NCBI GenBank assembly: GCA_902526535.1
Contig: CABZLG010000008.1
Coordinates: 1-37,263, forward strand
Direction of reading: 5' to 3'
Origin: an uncultured SAR86 cluster bacterium
GTDB taxonomy: Bacteria; Pseudomonadota; Gammaproteobacteria; Magnimaribacterales; TMED112
Length of the DNA: 37,263 nucleotides
Each line of letters opens with the position of its first letter. Positions within the stretch are counted from its first letter, which is position 1. Below the pieces are notes generated by a model. That model had not been told where the DNA came from. It was given only the letters and a program-made list of their open reading frames with translations, and searched no databases. Position numbers and translations under genes: made by a program. Shown here piece after piece: positions 8,755 through 17,312 of the stretch.

Positions 8755-11700
8755 TGTCAGAATTTGTACATTTACAGGTAAAATCTCACTACAGTTTAAA
8801 ATCTGGATTACCTACTCCAAAAAATATTGTCGATGCAGCATATAAAAAAGGATTAAAGGCGGTCGCTTTAACCGATAAAAACAGCTTTTTTGGCATCATA
8901 AAGTTTTATAACTACGCAATTTCAAAAGGTATAAAACCAATTTGTGGGGTTGATTTTGACATCAAATCAAACTTAAAGGGCCTCTCTAAAGGATTATTGC
9001 TAGCAAAAAATAAAAAAGGTCTGGAAAAGCTATTTTCATTGAGTACAAAAAGCTACTTGCAGGCAAATAAGGGAATTAAGGTAAATGAAAATGAAATACT
9101 AGCTTTAAAAGACGATATTATTTTTATTTTACCTTCTGATAATTTCTCAGACTATAAATCAACTGATATTCAGGAGGGAAAAGATTTTGTGGCGACTATC
9201 GAAGCGCTAAAAAAAGCTTTCTCATCTAATCTATATTTAGGCGTATCGAATTATTCTGAAGACGCATATGATGAAAATTCCTCAAATTTAATAAAATTTT
9301 GCTCAGAAAAGGATATTCATGCTGTTGCATTAAATGATGTGCATTTCATTAAACAAAAAGATTACTTAAACCATCAAGCAAAAGTAGCTATAAATAAAGC
9401 AACACATCTAAGAAGTGAAATGGAAAACCCAAGCTGTTCTAAAGAACAATACTTTAAGACTTTTGATGAAATGAAATCTAATCATAAGGAAGATTTATTG
9501 CTTAATACCCTTGAAATTGCAAAGGGATGCAATGTTTTTCTTAGTGAGCAAGAGTATTTTCTCCCTTCTTATCAAATAGAGGAAGAAATTTCATTAGCCC
9601 AACATCTTGAGAACATTTCAAAAGAGAGGCTGGAGGAATATCTTAAAGAGAATGAAAAACTAGACACAGATGTTTATAGAAAAAGGCTAGCATCAGAATT
9701 AAAGATAATTATAGAAAAAGACTATCCAGGATATTTTCTTATAGTGATGGATTTTGTTAAATGGGCAAAACAAAATTATATTCCTGTGGGACCTGGAAGA
9801 GGATCAGGTGCAGGATCACTTGTAGCATTTGTATTATCAATAACAGAACTTGATCCATTGAAGTATGGACTTATTTTTGAAAGATTCTTAAATCCGGAGA
9901 GAATGTCTTTTCCTGACTTTGATATTGATTTTTGTATTGAAGGAAGAGATAACGTTATTGATTATGTAAAAAATAAATATGGTGAAAAGTCTGTTGCACA
10001 AATTGGGACTATTGGAACAATGGCAGCGAAAGGAGTAATTAGGGATGTAACAAGAATTCTTGATAAGCCATACGGTTTTGGAGATAAGTTAGCTAAGCTT
10101 GTACCAGATACCCCAGGAATTTCACTTCTTGAAGCTATATATGGAGAGGTATTTATTGATAAAAATGGTGATGTTTACATAAAAGGAGTGCTTGATAAAG
10201 ATTTAAAAGGTCTAAAATCTGATGAAGAGGGAAATGTTTCTAAAGATGGAAAAATTGTTGAAAGCTTAAAAAATTCAATATCTAAAAATACTAATTACAC
10301 AATTCCAACTGAAAGCAATGAATTAAAAAAACTTAGGGAAGAAGACGATGAGGCGGCAGAAATAATTGAACTTTCTCTTGCACTTGAAGGCAAAGCTAGA
10401 AGTATAGGGAAGCATGCTGCGGGTGTAGTTATTGCACCAAATGATATTCATGAATTTACACCTTTGCATTTTGATGAGGAGACTGATTCCTTAGCAACTC
10501 AGTTAGACATGTATGACGTTGAAGAAAGTGGTCTCATTAAATTTGATTTCCTTGGGTTAAGAACATTAACAGTAATCAATAATGCTGTTAAATCTATTGA
10601 AAATATTGAACCTGATTTCAAACTAAAATCTATTCCTTTTGACGATAAAAAAGTTTTTAAATTATTAAAGTCAGGTAAAACCAAGGGTATCTTCCAACTT
10701 GAATCCAGAGGGATGGTTGACGTTGTTAAAAGAATGAAACCAGAAAATTTCTCTGACATTATTGCTCTTGTTGCTCTCTATAGACCGGGACCAATGGAAT
10801 CAGGAATGCTAGATCAATACATCAAAAGAAAATTAGGTAAATCTGAAGTTACCGTGCAGCATCCAGCGTTAAGAAAAATTTTAAATGAGACTTATGGAGT
10901 TTTCGTTTATCAGGAACAGGTGATGGAGGCAGCACAGGTTTTAGCATCATATTCACTTGGTGATGCTGATAATTTAAGAAGAGCAATGGGTAAAAAGAAA
11001 GCAGATGTAATGGAACAAGAAAAAGGAACATTTGTTAAAGGTTGTGAACAAAATAATATAGATGCACAAAAAGCTGAAGAGATCTTTGAAAATATAGAGA
11101 CTTTTGCCGGTTATGGATTTAATAAATCACATTCTGCTGCGTATGCTTATCTTGCATATCAAACTGCATACCTAAAAACACACTTTACTGCTCATTTCTT
11201 AGCTTCTGTTCTAACATCAGAACAAGACAAAACAGATAAACTTGAACCACATATCAAAGATTGTGAAGTAATGAAGGTTAAAATTATTCCACCGAATATT
11301 AATTCATCAAATGATGTTTTCTTAGTAAATAAAAATAATTGCATTGAATATAGTCTTGCTGCACTGAAAAATGTTGGAAAGAAGTTTGTTCAAGATTTAT
11401 GTGAAGAAAGAAGGAAGGGAGAATTTAAAAGCTTGATGGATATGGCTTCAAGAGTTGATTTGCGTAAAGGTGGAAAAAGAGCATTAGAAAGTATGGCAAA
11501 AGCTGGAGTCTTTGATGATTTCTGCGATAGGAATGAAGCAATAAGTATGATTTTAAGGGTTCTTGAAGCATCAGATCAAATTCACTCAAGCAAAGAGACA
11601 GGTGCAGTTGATATGTTCGGTGACGTAAATCAAGTTGATATTTCTGGTTATGAAATATATGAATTTACTGAATCGGAGCTTTTAAATAAGGAACTAGAGT

Positions 11701-12305
11701 GCTTTGGTTACTACTTTAGTCAGCATCCGCTAACAACGATAAGAAATTCTATTTCTTCTAGAACTAAACCGATTAATAAATTACAGGTATCAAGCCAAGA
11801 AAAATTTTTGCCAGTTCTTATTCATAAGAAGAGGATTCGTCAGAAAGGTTCTCAAGTCTCAATCTGGCTTGAAGTGTCTGATGAAACAGGCAACTTAGAT
11901 GTTTCAATTCCAAGAGAGCTGCATGATAACAAGAAAGAGCTTTTTAAAGAAAATTCAATTGTAATGCTTAAAGGGAAGTTTTCACATGATGATTTTAGAG
12001 AGGATGCAAGAATAAGGATGAGGGCCTCAGATATCATGTCAATTGAGGATTCAAGGAATTACCTGACAACAAAACTGTGTTTGGAAATAGATAGAGTAAA
12101 TATGAAAAAAATAGGAAATGGACAATTTCCAGAGCTTAAAGAATTAGAGTCAGATAAAGGGGTTGATGTATTCATAAGAATAAGTGATGAGCAGTTAAAT
12201 TTATCTTCAGAATTTAAAGTTGACAATTTTAAGATTTCTCTGGAGGATAGTACGTTCGAAAAGTTAAATAAGCTTTTTGGTGAAGAGAAATATAAGCTTT
12301 TTTGA
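8754..12305 (+). CDS. dnaE: DNA polymerase III alpha subunit
   Basis: Replicative polymerase catalytic subunit, C-family. It has 1183 residues (E. coli 1160). An N-terminal PHP domain (about 1-280; FVHLQVKSHYSL, ALTDKNSFFG) comes first. The palm catalytic Asp pair is in PDFDIDFC (D388, D390) and the third Asp in KFDFLGLRTL (about D598). FNKSHSAAYAYLAYQTAYLK, a helix-hairpin-helix region and a C-terminal OB/tau-binding region follow. Relative to E. coli there is an extra stretch of roughly 55 residues between the second and third catalytic Asp (about 463-519, rich in Lys, Asp and Gly). It starts on the last base of the rnhB stop. Context between rnhB and accA is conserved. Confidence 0.97.
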   Translation: MSEFVHLQVKSHYSLKSGLPTPKNIVDAAYKKGLKAVALTDKNSFFGIIKFYNYAISKGIKPICGVDFDIKSNLKGLSKGLLLAKNKKGLEKLFSLSTKSYLQANKGIKVNENEILALKDDIIFILPSDNFSDYKSTDIQEGKDFVATIEALKKAFSSNLYLGVSNYSEDAYDENSSNLIKFCSEKDIHAVALNDVHFIKQKDYLNHQAKVAINKATHLRSEMENPSCSKEQYFKTFDEMKSNHKEDLLLNTLEIAKGCNVFLSEQEYFLPSYQIEEEISLAQHLENISKERLEEYLKENEKLDTDVYRKRLASELKIIIEKDYPGYFLIVMDFVKWAKQNYIPVGPGRGSGAGSLVAFVLSITELDPLKYGLIFERFLNPERMSFPDFDIDFCIEGRDNVIDYVKNKYGEKSVAQIGTIGTMAAKGVIRDVTRILDKPYGFGDKLAKLVPDTPGISLLEAIYGEVFIDKNGDVYIKGVLDKDLKGLKSDEEGNVSKDGKIVESLKNSISKNTNYTIPTESNELKKLREEDDEAAEIIELSLALEGKARSIGKHAAGVVIAPNDIHEFTPLHFDEETDSLATQLDMYDVEESGLIKFDFLGLRTLTVINNAVKSIENIEPDFKLKSIPFDDKKVFKLLKSGKTKGIFQLESRGMVDVVKRMKPENFSDIIALVALYRPGPMESGMLDQYIKRKLGKSEVTVQHPALRKILNETYGVFVYQEQVMEAAQVLASYSLGDADNLRRAMGKKKADVMEQEKGTFVKGCEQNNIDAQKAEEIFENIETFAGYGFNKSHSAAYAYLAYQTAYLKTHFTAHFLASVLTSEQDKTDKLEPHIKDCEVMKVKIIPPNINSSNDVFLVNKNNCIEYSLAALKNVGKKFVQDLCEERRKGEFKSLMDMASRVDLRKGGKRALESMAKAGVFDDFCDRNEAISMILRVLEASDQIHSSKETGAVDMFGDVNQVDISGYEIYEFTESELLNKELECFGYYFSQHPLTTIRNSISSRTKPINKLQVSSQEKFLPVLIHKKRIRQKGSQVSIWLEVSDETGNLDVSIPRELHDNKKELFKENSIVMLKGKFSHDDFREDARIRMRASDIMSIEDSRNYLTTKLCLEIDRVNMKKIGNGQFPELKELESDKGVDVFIRISDEQLNLSSEFKVDNFKISLEDSTFEKLNKLFGEEKYKLF

Positions 12306-12306
12306 T

Positions 12307-13248
12307 ATGGAACAATATTTAGATTTTGAACAACCAATTTATACCTGCCTTGAGAAAGTTGAAGAGCTTAAAAAAGCAGTTCCTGCTCCAAAAAACTTAT
12401 CTAAAGAAATAAAAAGATTAGAAGCGTTAGCAAAAGAAGAAACAAAGAGAATATATGAGAATCTTACACCTTGGGAAAAAGTATTGGTAGCAAGGCATCC
12501 TAATAGGCCACACACAGCTGACTATGTTGCTAATGTTTTTACAGAATTTGAAGAAATTCACGGTGACCGTAGATCTGAAGACGATAAAGCTATATTAGCA
12601 GGACTTGGTTTTTTTGATGGACAACCAGTTGCTGTTATAGGACATGAAAAAGGTAGGGAGACTGCGGAGAGAGTCGAAAGAAATTTTGGTATGCCACATC
12701 CTTCTGGTTTTAGGAAAGCCAATAGGGTAATGAAGCTTGCAGAAAAATTTTCCTTACCTTTAATTACTTTAATTGATACTCCTGGTGCTTATCCTGGTGT
12801 AAAAGCAGAATACTCTGGCCAGCATGAGGCTATAGCCTCAAGTCTAGAATTAATGTCAGATTTAAAAACCCCCATAATTAATATCGTAATAGGTGAAGGT
12901 GGTTCTGGTGGTGGTTTTGGCATTGGTTTAGCTGACACAATTGGAATGTTAGAGTATTCCATTTATTCAGTTGCTTCCCCAGAGGCATGTGCTTCAATCT
13001 TATGGCGAACAGCTGAAAATGCTGAAGAAGCAGCAGATGCTTTAAAGCTTGATGCTACAAATTTAAAAAAGCTTGAGATAATTGACACAATTATCAAAGA
13101 ACCTACAGGTGGAGCTCATAGAAATCACAGCGAAACATACGATAATATTAAAAAGTTTATTGAGTCTGAGTTAGAAAGATTCAGCAAAAAATCTATCGAA
13201 CAATTAACTGAAAATCGTTACAAAAAATTTCTTAAAATTGGCGCCTAA
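12307..13248 (+). CDS. accA: acetyl-CoA carboxylase carboxyltransferase alpha subunit
   Basis: Transfers the carboxyl group from carboxybiotin to acetyl-CoA, with AccD, to make malonyl-CoA for fatty acid synthesis. It has 313 residues (E. coli 319). The start at ATG 12307, one base after the dnaE stop, gives MEQYLDFEQPIYTCLEKVEEL, which aligns with the family N-terminus. An in-frame start at 12277 inside dnaE adds ten residues unlike the family. Conserved motifs are ARHPNRPHTADYV, IDTPGAYPGVKAEYSGQ, IGEGGSGGGFGIGLAD and SPEACASILWR. Its location after dnaE is widespread in gammaproteobacteria. Confidence 0.97.
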   Translation: MEQYLDFEQPIYTCLEKVEELKKAVPAPKNLSKEIKRLEALAKEETKRIYENLTPWEKVLVARHPNRPHTADYVANVFTEFEEIHGDRRSEDDKAILAGLGFFDGQPVAVIGHEKGRETAERVERNFGMPHPSGFRKANRVMKLAEKFSLPLITLIDTPGAYPGVKAEYSGQHEAIASSLELMSDLKTPIINIVIGEGGSGGGFGIGLADTIGMLEYSIYSVASPEACASILWRTAENAEEAADALKLDATNLKKLEIIDTIIKEPTGGAHRNHSETYDNIKKFIESELERFSKKSIEQLTENRYKKFLKIGA

Positions 13249-13251
13249 TTA

Positions 13252-14220
13252 ATGACATTCATTCATGAAGAGGATAAGAGTTTAATACTTAACGCAACAC
13301 GTATTTATGTCTCATATAGCGGTGGCTCTGACTCGACATATGCACTAGTTCAGATCAAAAAATACCTTGATAGTGCACAGCTGACTTCTAAATTAACTGC
13401 ATTGCACTTTAATCATGGCAATAAACAAAGTAATGCGTTTGAAAGTCATTGTAGTGACTTTTGCAATGAACGAAATATAACTTTTGAATCACAAAATATA
13501 AAGGTTGAGGTATCAGGCGAGGGTTTTGAAGCTGCTGCAAGACACAAGAGAATGAATGTTTTGAAGTCTTTACCTGAAAACTCTCTGATTATCCAAGGAC
13601 ATCACTCAGACGATCAGATAGAAACAGTTTTATTTAGAATTATAAGAGGTACCGGCCTTAAGGGAATATCTGGTATTCCTAGATTAACTACAGTTGGTAA
13701 AAATAAAATTTTGCGTCCTTTTTTAAAAGAAGCTAAAGGAAATATTCTTGAGTTTTTATCAAATAATAAAATCAAATTTGTTGAAGATCATTCAAATAAT
13801 GATATTTCCTACAGTAGAAATTTTTTGAGAAAAGAAGTTATTCCCAAAATTAAGGATAAGTGGCAATCATTGAATGAAAATGTTTCAAAGTTGACTGAAA
13901 TTACTAAAGAACAAAACTCTCTTTATGAGCATTATCTGAGGAAAAAAATCATGGATTTAAAGGATGATGAGGGATTAACTATTGAAGGACTTAAGAAATT
14001 AGATACATTTGAAAGATCGGAGGTAATTAGATTATGGTTAGATATGGAATTAGTTACCACTCCTAATCACAGCCAAATGAAAGAAATTGAAAAATCTTTC
14101 TTTCAATCAAGACAAGATGCAAATCCTGTAATAAAATTTGAAAGAAGTGATAGGCAAAGAGTCGGCGTGACACTTAAAAAAATTAATAGAACCTTAATAA
14201 TGGAGAAATTTAATGAGTAG
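13252..14220 (+). CDS. tilS: tRNA(Ile)-lysidine synthase, short form
   Basis: Modifies C34 of the AUA-reading tRNA-Ile to lysidine, using ATP and lysine. It has 322 residues against 432 in E. coli. The N-terminal PP-loop ATPase domain has SYSGGSDSTYAL (residues about 17-28), LHFNHGNKQSN, IIQGHHSDDQIETVLFRIIRGTG, RPFLKEAKG and the tRNA-contacting SNNDISYSRNFLRKEVIP. A reduced middle domain follows and the C-terminal TilS domain seems to be absent. Shorter TilS forms occur in other bacteria, so function is expected. It starts three bases after accA and overlaps the next gene by eight bases. Confidence 0.92.
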   Translation: MTFIHEEDKSLILNATRIYVSYSGGSDSTYALVQIKKYLDSAQLTSKLTALHFNHGNKQSNAFESHCSDFCNERNITFESQNIKVEVSGEGFEAAARHKRMNVLKSLPENSLIIQGHHSDDQIETVLFRIIRGTGLKGISGIPRLTTVGKNKILRPFLKEAKGNILEFLSNNKIKFVEDHSNNDISYSRNFLRKEVIPKIKDKWQSLNENVSKLTEITKEQNSLYEHYLRKKIMDLKDDEGLTIEGLKKLDTFERSEVIRLWLDMELVTTPNHSQMKEIEKSFFQSRQDANPVIKFERSDRQRVGVTLKKINRTLIMEKFNE

Positions 14221-14995
14221 TGACAAAGTTTTATTTGAAGAGCAAAATGATATTGCAATTATAAAATTAAATAGACCTGAAAAAAGAAATGCTTTGGATC
14301 CTGAAACAGTTTTGTTGTTCAATGATTATTCAGAAAAAGCAAAAGATAAAAAATATAAATCGGTTGTAATTACTGGAAATGGTGGTGCTTTTTGTGGAGG
14401 TGCTGATTTAAAACCCTCAGATAACTCAATGGGCTGGGAAAGTGTTGAGAAAGCACTTAATGAGGGTTACCACATTGGACTAAATAATCTCATCGAAATG
14501 GATAAAGTAGTTATTGCAGCTGTGGAAGGACCATGTGCAGGTATTGGATGCGCGTATTATATGAGTTCAGATATTGTTTTTATGGGACAGTCTAGTTTCT
14601 TTCAGATAGGTTTTTCAAAAATTGGACTTATTCCAGATGGTGGTTCGACATGGCTTCTTCCAAGAATTGTTGGCTATCAAAGAGCCTTCAGAATGGCCTC
14701 TGAAGCGCAAAGAGTATCAGCTGAAGAATGTAAGATTCTAGGTATGTGTGCAGAGGTTTCTGTCGATGGAAAAACTTTAGAAAATGCAATTGAAATGGCA
14801 AAAGTTTACGCAGATTTTGCTCCGGTAGCTCTTATGCGAACAAAACAACTGATGAGAGAGAGCTTTACTAGGTCATATTATGATCAATTAAAAGAAGAAG
14901 CTAAACTCCAAGACGATCTTGTCGGTAGTAAAGATAATCTAGAGGGTGTTCAGGCATTTGTTGAAAAAAGACGACCAAACTTCACTGGCGAGTGA
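14213..14995 (+). CDS. enoyl-CoA hydratase/isomerase family protein
   Basis: Crotonase-fold enzyme of acyl-CoA metabolism; the exact substrate cannot be assigned. It has 260 residues, normal for the family. It has LNRPEKRNALDPE, the oxyanion-hole strand GGAFCGGADLKP, and a second CoA/oxyanion segment AAVEGPCAGIGCAYYMSSD. GLIPDGGSTWLLPRIVG is the place of the second catalytic acid in hydratases; here it reads IPDGGST, with Asp rather than the Glu of classical hydratases, a pattern common in PaaG-like isomerases. A C-terminal helix ends in KRRPNFTGE, typical of the family. The ATG overlaps the tilS stop. Confidence 0.9.
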   Translation: MSSDKVLFEEQNDIAIIKLNRPEKRNALDPETVLLFNDYSEKAKDKKYKSVVITGNGGAFCGGADLKPSDNSMGWESVEKALNEGYHIGLNNLIEMDKVVIAAVEGPCAGIGCAYYMSSDIVFMGQSSFFQIGFSKIGLIPDGGSTWLLPRIVGYQRAFRMASEAQRVSAEECKILGMCAEVSVDGKTLENAIEMAKVYADFAPVALMRTKQLMRESFTRSYYDQLKEEAKLQDDLVGSKDNLEGVQAFVEKRRPNFTGE

Positions 14996-15434
14996 ACTAG
15001 AAGTTCAAAATTTCTCTATAAAGCATCTTGATGCAGTCTTAGATATCGAAAAGGAGGCCAATCCAACTCCTTGGTCGAAAAAGACATTTGAAAATATTCT
15101 TAACAGGAGAACTATGAGTTTTGTATGTCTGCTAAAGGCACAAATTGTTGGTTTTTGCATTGCATCTGAAGTTCTAGATGAATGTCATCTACAAAATATC
15201 TCAGTAAAGAAAGATTTCCGACACAAAGGAGTAGGACGATACATGTTTAGTATCTTATTCCAGCGATCAAAACTATTTGACATAAAAAATACTTTTTTAG
15301 AAGTTCGTGAATCAAACCGTGGTGCTAGAAATTTTTACGATAAGCTTGGATTTAGGGAAATTACAAAAAGAGCAGATTACTATGAAACTGGGAATGGACG
15401 AGAGGCAGCAGTTATTCTTCGCCTAACTCACTAG
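14958..15434 (+). CDS. rimI: RimI-like ribosomal protein alanine N-acetyltransferase
   Basis: GNAT acetyltransferase resembling RimI, which acetylates the N-terminus of ribosomal protein S18. About 158 residues. IEKEANPTPWSKKTF matches the RimI N-terminal strand. NISVKKDFRHKGVGRYMF carries the acetyl-CoA loop (RHKGVG). LEVRESNRGARNFYDKLGF and YYETGNGREAAVILRL close the domain as in RimI. There is no ATG near the start. TTG 14958 is chosen because AGAGGG lies 11 bases before it; GTG 14946, TTG 14961 and CTG 14985 are alternatives. The 5' end lies inside the enoyl-CoA hydratase gene, and the 3' end overlaps the opposing hydrolase by 23 bases. Confidence 0.85.
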   Translation: MLKKDDQTSLASELEVQNFSIKHLDAVLDIEKEANPTPWSKKTFENILNRRTMSFVCLLKAQIVGFCIASEVLDECHLQNISVKKDFRHKGVGRYMFSILFQRSKLFDIKNTFLEVRESNRGARNFYDKLGFREITKRADYYETGNGREAAVILRLTH

Positions 15435-16386
15435 CAGCAATTTTCATTGAGTAGTCATCAAAGGAAAAGTTTTCAGTAAAACTGTTATGCCCACCAAATT
15501 TTGTTTGCAGAAAATTCAAATTATCTATGTTCTGAAGATGCTGTGCTGAGTTAATAGGAACAACTGGATCATCCTCTGACATTATTATACTTATTTTAGT
15601 CTTTAGTTTTTTCATTTTATCTGCAGAGATTTTATACATGTTGAAGAATTCACTTAGGTTAACAAAATCATATTCTGGCAATACAAAAGGTAACCATTCT
15701 TCCATCATTTCTTTAATATCCGTCATCTTGTAAAACTTTCTAAGATCGTAGTCTTTCCACATAGCTTCTTTAGCACGGAATGTATTCACCCACTTTTTAA
15801 TATAATACTTATTAAAAAAATCTGATAACCCTTCAAGGGATTTCTCATGATCAATCATAGGACTAATTGCAACCACTCTTTTAAATTTCGAACCAGCATT
15901 TAGCATTGCAATACGTAATGAAAAGTTTCCTCCAAATGAAAATCCCATTAAATAATGATCACCATCGTTTTTATTTATAAGAATTTCAAGGGCTCTGCCT
16001 ACAATTTTGTGATGTAAGGCATTAAAAAATTTTTTATTCATCATTAAGGTATCACCGTGATCGACTGGATTAAGTCGGTGTATATTCCAGCCTCTTTTTG
16101 AAAAATACATAAGTGCACTAAGCATATATGAGGAGTTATCATTCCCAAGGTAGCCTGGAAGTAAATACAAGTTTTTGACACTCCCTTCAGACAAATTGGT
16201 GTAAGAAGTCATTTTAAAATCATCAACTGCAATGACTCTTCTTATTGTTTTGGCATTAAGAGCTCGTATTGTTCTAAATTTTACTATTCTTCTTAATTTA
16301 CTTAGTAAAGTGGTGCTGAAGGGTTTGTTGAATGGAAAGGGAGGTTTATAGTTTTTGTATTTACTGTAGTTCTGATTGGATGTCAT
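15412..16386 (-). CDS. YheT-like alpha/beta hydrolase
   Basis: Serine hydrolase of the family of E. coli YheT; natural substrate unknown. It has 324 residues from ATG 16386; a TTG at 16392 would add two. The first strand and oxyanion region are LYLLPGYLGNDNSSYM. The nucleophile elbow is MGFSFGGNFSLR with Ser at about 150. The acid is in MSEDDPVVPINS and the catalytic His in KFGGHNSF. A lid-like insertion between about 180 and 250 is rich in aromatic and charged residues. It overlaps the 3' end of the glutathione peroxidase gene by 26 bases on the same strand, so the two are probably one transcript. Confidence 0.85.
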   Translation of the reverse strand: MTSNQNYSKYKNYKPPFPFNKPFSTTLLSKLRRIVKFRTIRALNAKTIRRVIAVDDFKMTSYTNLSEGSVKNLYLLPGYLGNDNSSYMLSALMYFSKRGWNIHRLNPVDHGDTLMMNKKFFNALHHKIVGRALEILINKNDGDHYLMGFSFGGNFSLRIAMLNAGSKFKRVVAISPMIDHEKSLEGLSDFFNKYYIKKWVNTFRAKEAMWKDYDLRKFYKMTDIKEMMEEWLPFVLPEYDFVNLSEFFNMYKISADKMKKLKTKISIIMSEDDPVVPINSAQHLQNIDNLNFLQTKFGGHNSFTENFSFDDYSMKIAASELGEE

Positions 16387-16846
16387 TTTCAAATGATTCT
16401 GGGGCGTCTAATGAGCCAAAACGTTTAATAACTTGTCCCTTTTTAGATATAAGAAACTTAGAAAAATTCCACTTTACTGAGGTAGTTCCCATAAATCCCT
16501 TTGCTGCATCTTTTAGGAACTTAAAAAGTGGTTCAGCTTTTTCACCATTGACATTAATTTTTGAGAATATAGGGAATGAGACCCTATAATTTAGTTCGCA
16601 AAATTTAGCAATTTCCTCATTGGAGCCCTTTTCCTCTTCAGCAAACTGATTGCACGGAAAAGCGAGAATCTCCAACCCTTGATTTTGATACTTATCATAA
16701 AGTCGTTGCAACCCCTTATATTGAGGTGTGAAGTAGCACGCACTTGCAGTATTGACAACAAGCACAACCTTGTTTTTAAAGGTGGACATTGCAACGTCTT
16801 CGCCTTTTATATCTTTTGCTTTGAAATCATAGAAACTTTCTTTCAT
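16361..16846 (-). CDS. glutathione peroxidase family protein (BtuE-like)
   Basis: Thiol peroxidase of the glutathione peroxidase fold, reducing hydroperoxides with thioredoxin or glutathione. It has 161 residues from ATG 16846, matching the family N-terminus (FYDFKAKDIKGED). An in-frame ATG at 16885 would add 13 residues and overlap the divergent elaA-like start by 29 bases. The peroxidatic residue is Cys37 in NTASACYFTPQY (Cys, not selenocysteine). The other catalytic residues are Gln67 in FPCNQF and Trp127-Asn128 in VKWNFSKFLI. A possible resolving Cys lies in AKFCELN (about Cys84). A general oxidative-stress role is known for the family, not shown here. Confidence 0.92.
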   Translation of the reverse strand: MKESFYDFKAKDIKGEDVAMSTFKNKVVLVVNTASACYFTPQYKGLQRLYDKYQNQGLEILAFPCNQFAEEEKGSNEEIAKFCELNYRVSFPIFSKINVNGEKAEPLFKFLKDAAKGFMGTTSVKWNFSKFLISKKGQVIKRFGSLDAPESFENDIQSELQ

Positions 16847-16856
16847 AATTCTTTTA

Positions 16857-17312
16857 ATGTCTTCTTTATTAGAATCCGTAATCATAAAAAAGTTTCATAA
16901 TTTAGACAAGCTCGAACTTTATAAAATTATGCAACTGAGAATTGAGATTTTTGTTGTTGAGCAAGATTGTCCTTATCAGGATTTAGATGGTCTTGATGAG
17001 GTTGGTACGCACTTATGGATTGAGAAATCAGGTGAAATAGCAAGTTATCTGCGAATCAATCCAGCGAAGACTAGATTTGAAGAAGTGTCTTTTGGAAGGA
17101 TTGTTACAAAAGAAGCCGAGCGTAAAAAAGGTCTATCCGAAGCTCTTATAAGAAAGTCTATTGATTTTGTGCAAAAAGAAAAGCTTGGCCCTGTAAGAAT
17201 CTCTGCACAGAGTTATTTAGAAAATTATTATTCAAAATTTGGTTTTAAAACCTGCAGTGAGGAATATATGGAGGATAATATTCCTCATATTGAAATGTTG
17301 AGGAATGAGTAA
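16857..17312 (+). CDS. elaA: ElaA-like GNAT acetyltransferase
   Basis: N-acetyltransferase of the ElaA family; physiological substrate not established. It has 151 residues (E. coli ElaA 153). The diagnostic stretch is QLRIEIFVVEQDCPYQDLDG, followed by THLWIEKSGEIASYLRI, SFGRIVTKEAERKKGLSEALI (acetyl-CoA region) and ISAQSYLENYYSKFGF, ending with DNIPHIEMLRNE. The only ATG upstream of the conserved region is at 16857, ten bases from the chosen start of the divergent peroxidase gene. The promoters of both must therefore lie within coding sequence. The 3' end overlaps the DNA methyltransferase start by eight bases, so the methyltransferase may be translated as part of this transcript. Confidence 0.9.
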   Translation: MSSLLESVIIKKFHNLDKLELYKIMQLRIEIFVVEQDCPYQDLDGLDEVGTHLWIEKSGEIASYLRINPAKTRFEEVSFGRIVTKEAERKKGLSEALIRKSIDFVQKEKLGPVRISAQSYLENYYSKFGFKTCSEEYMEDNIPHIEMLRNE

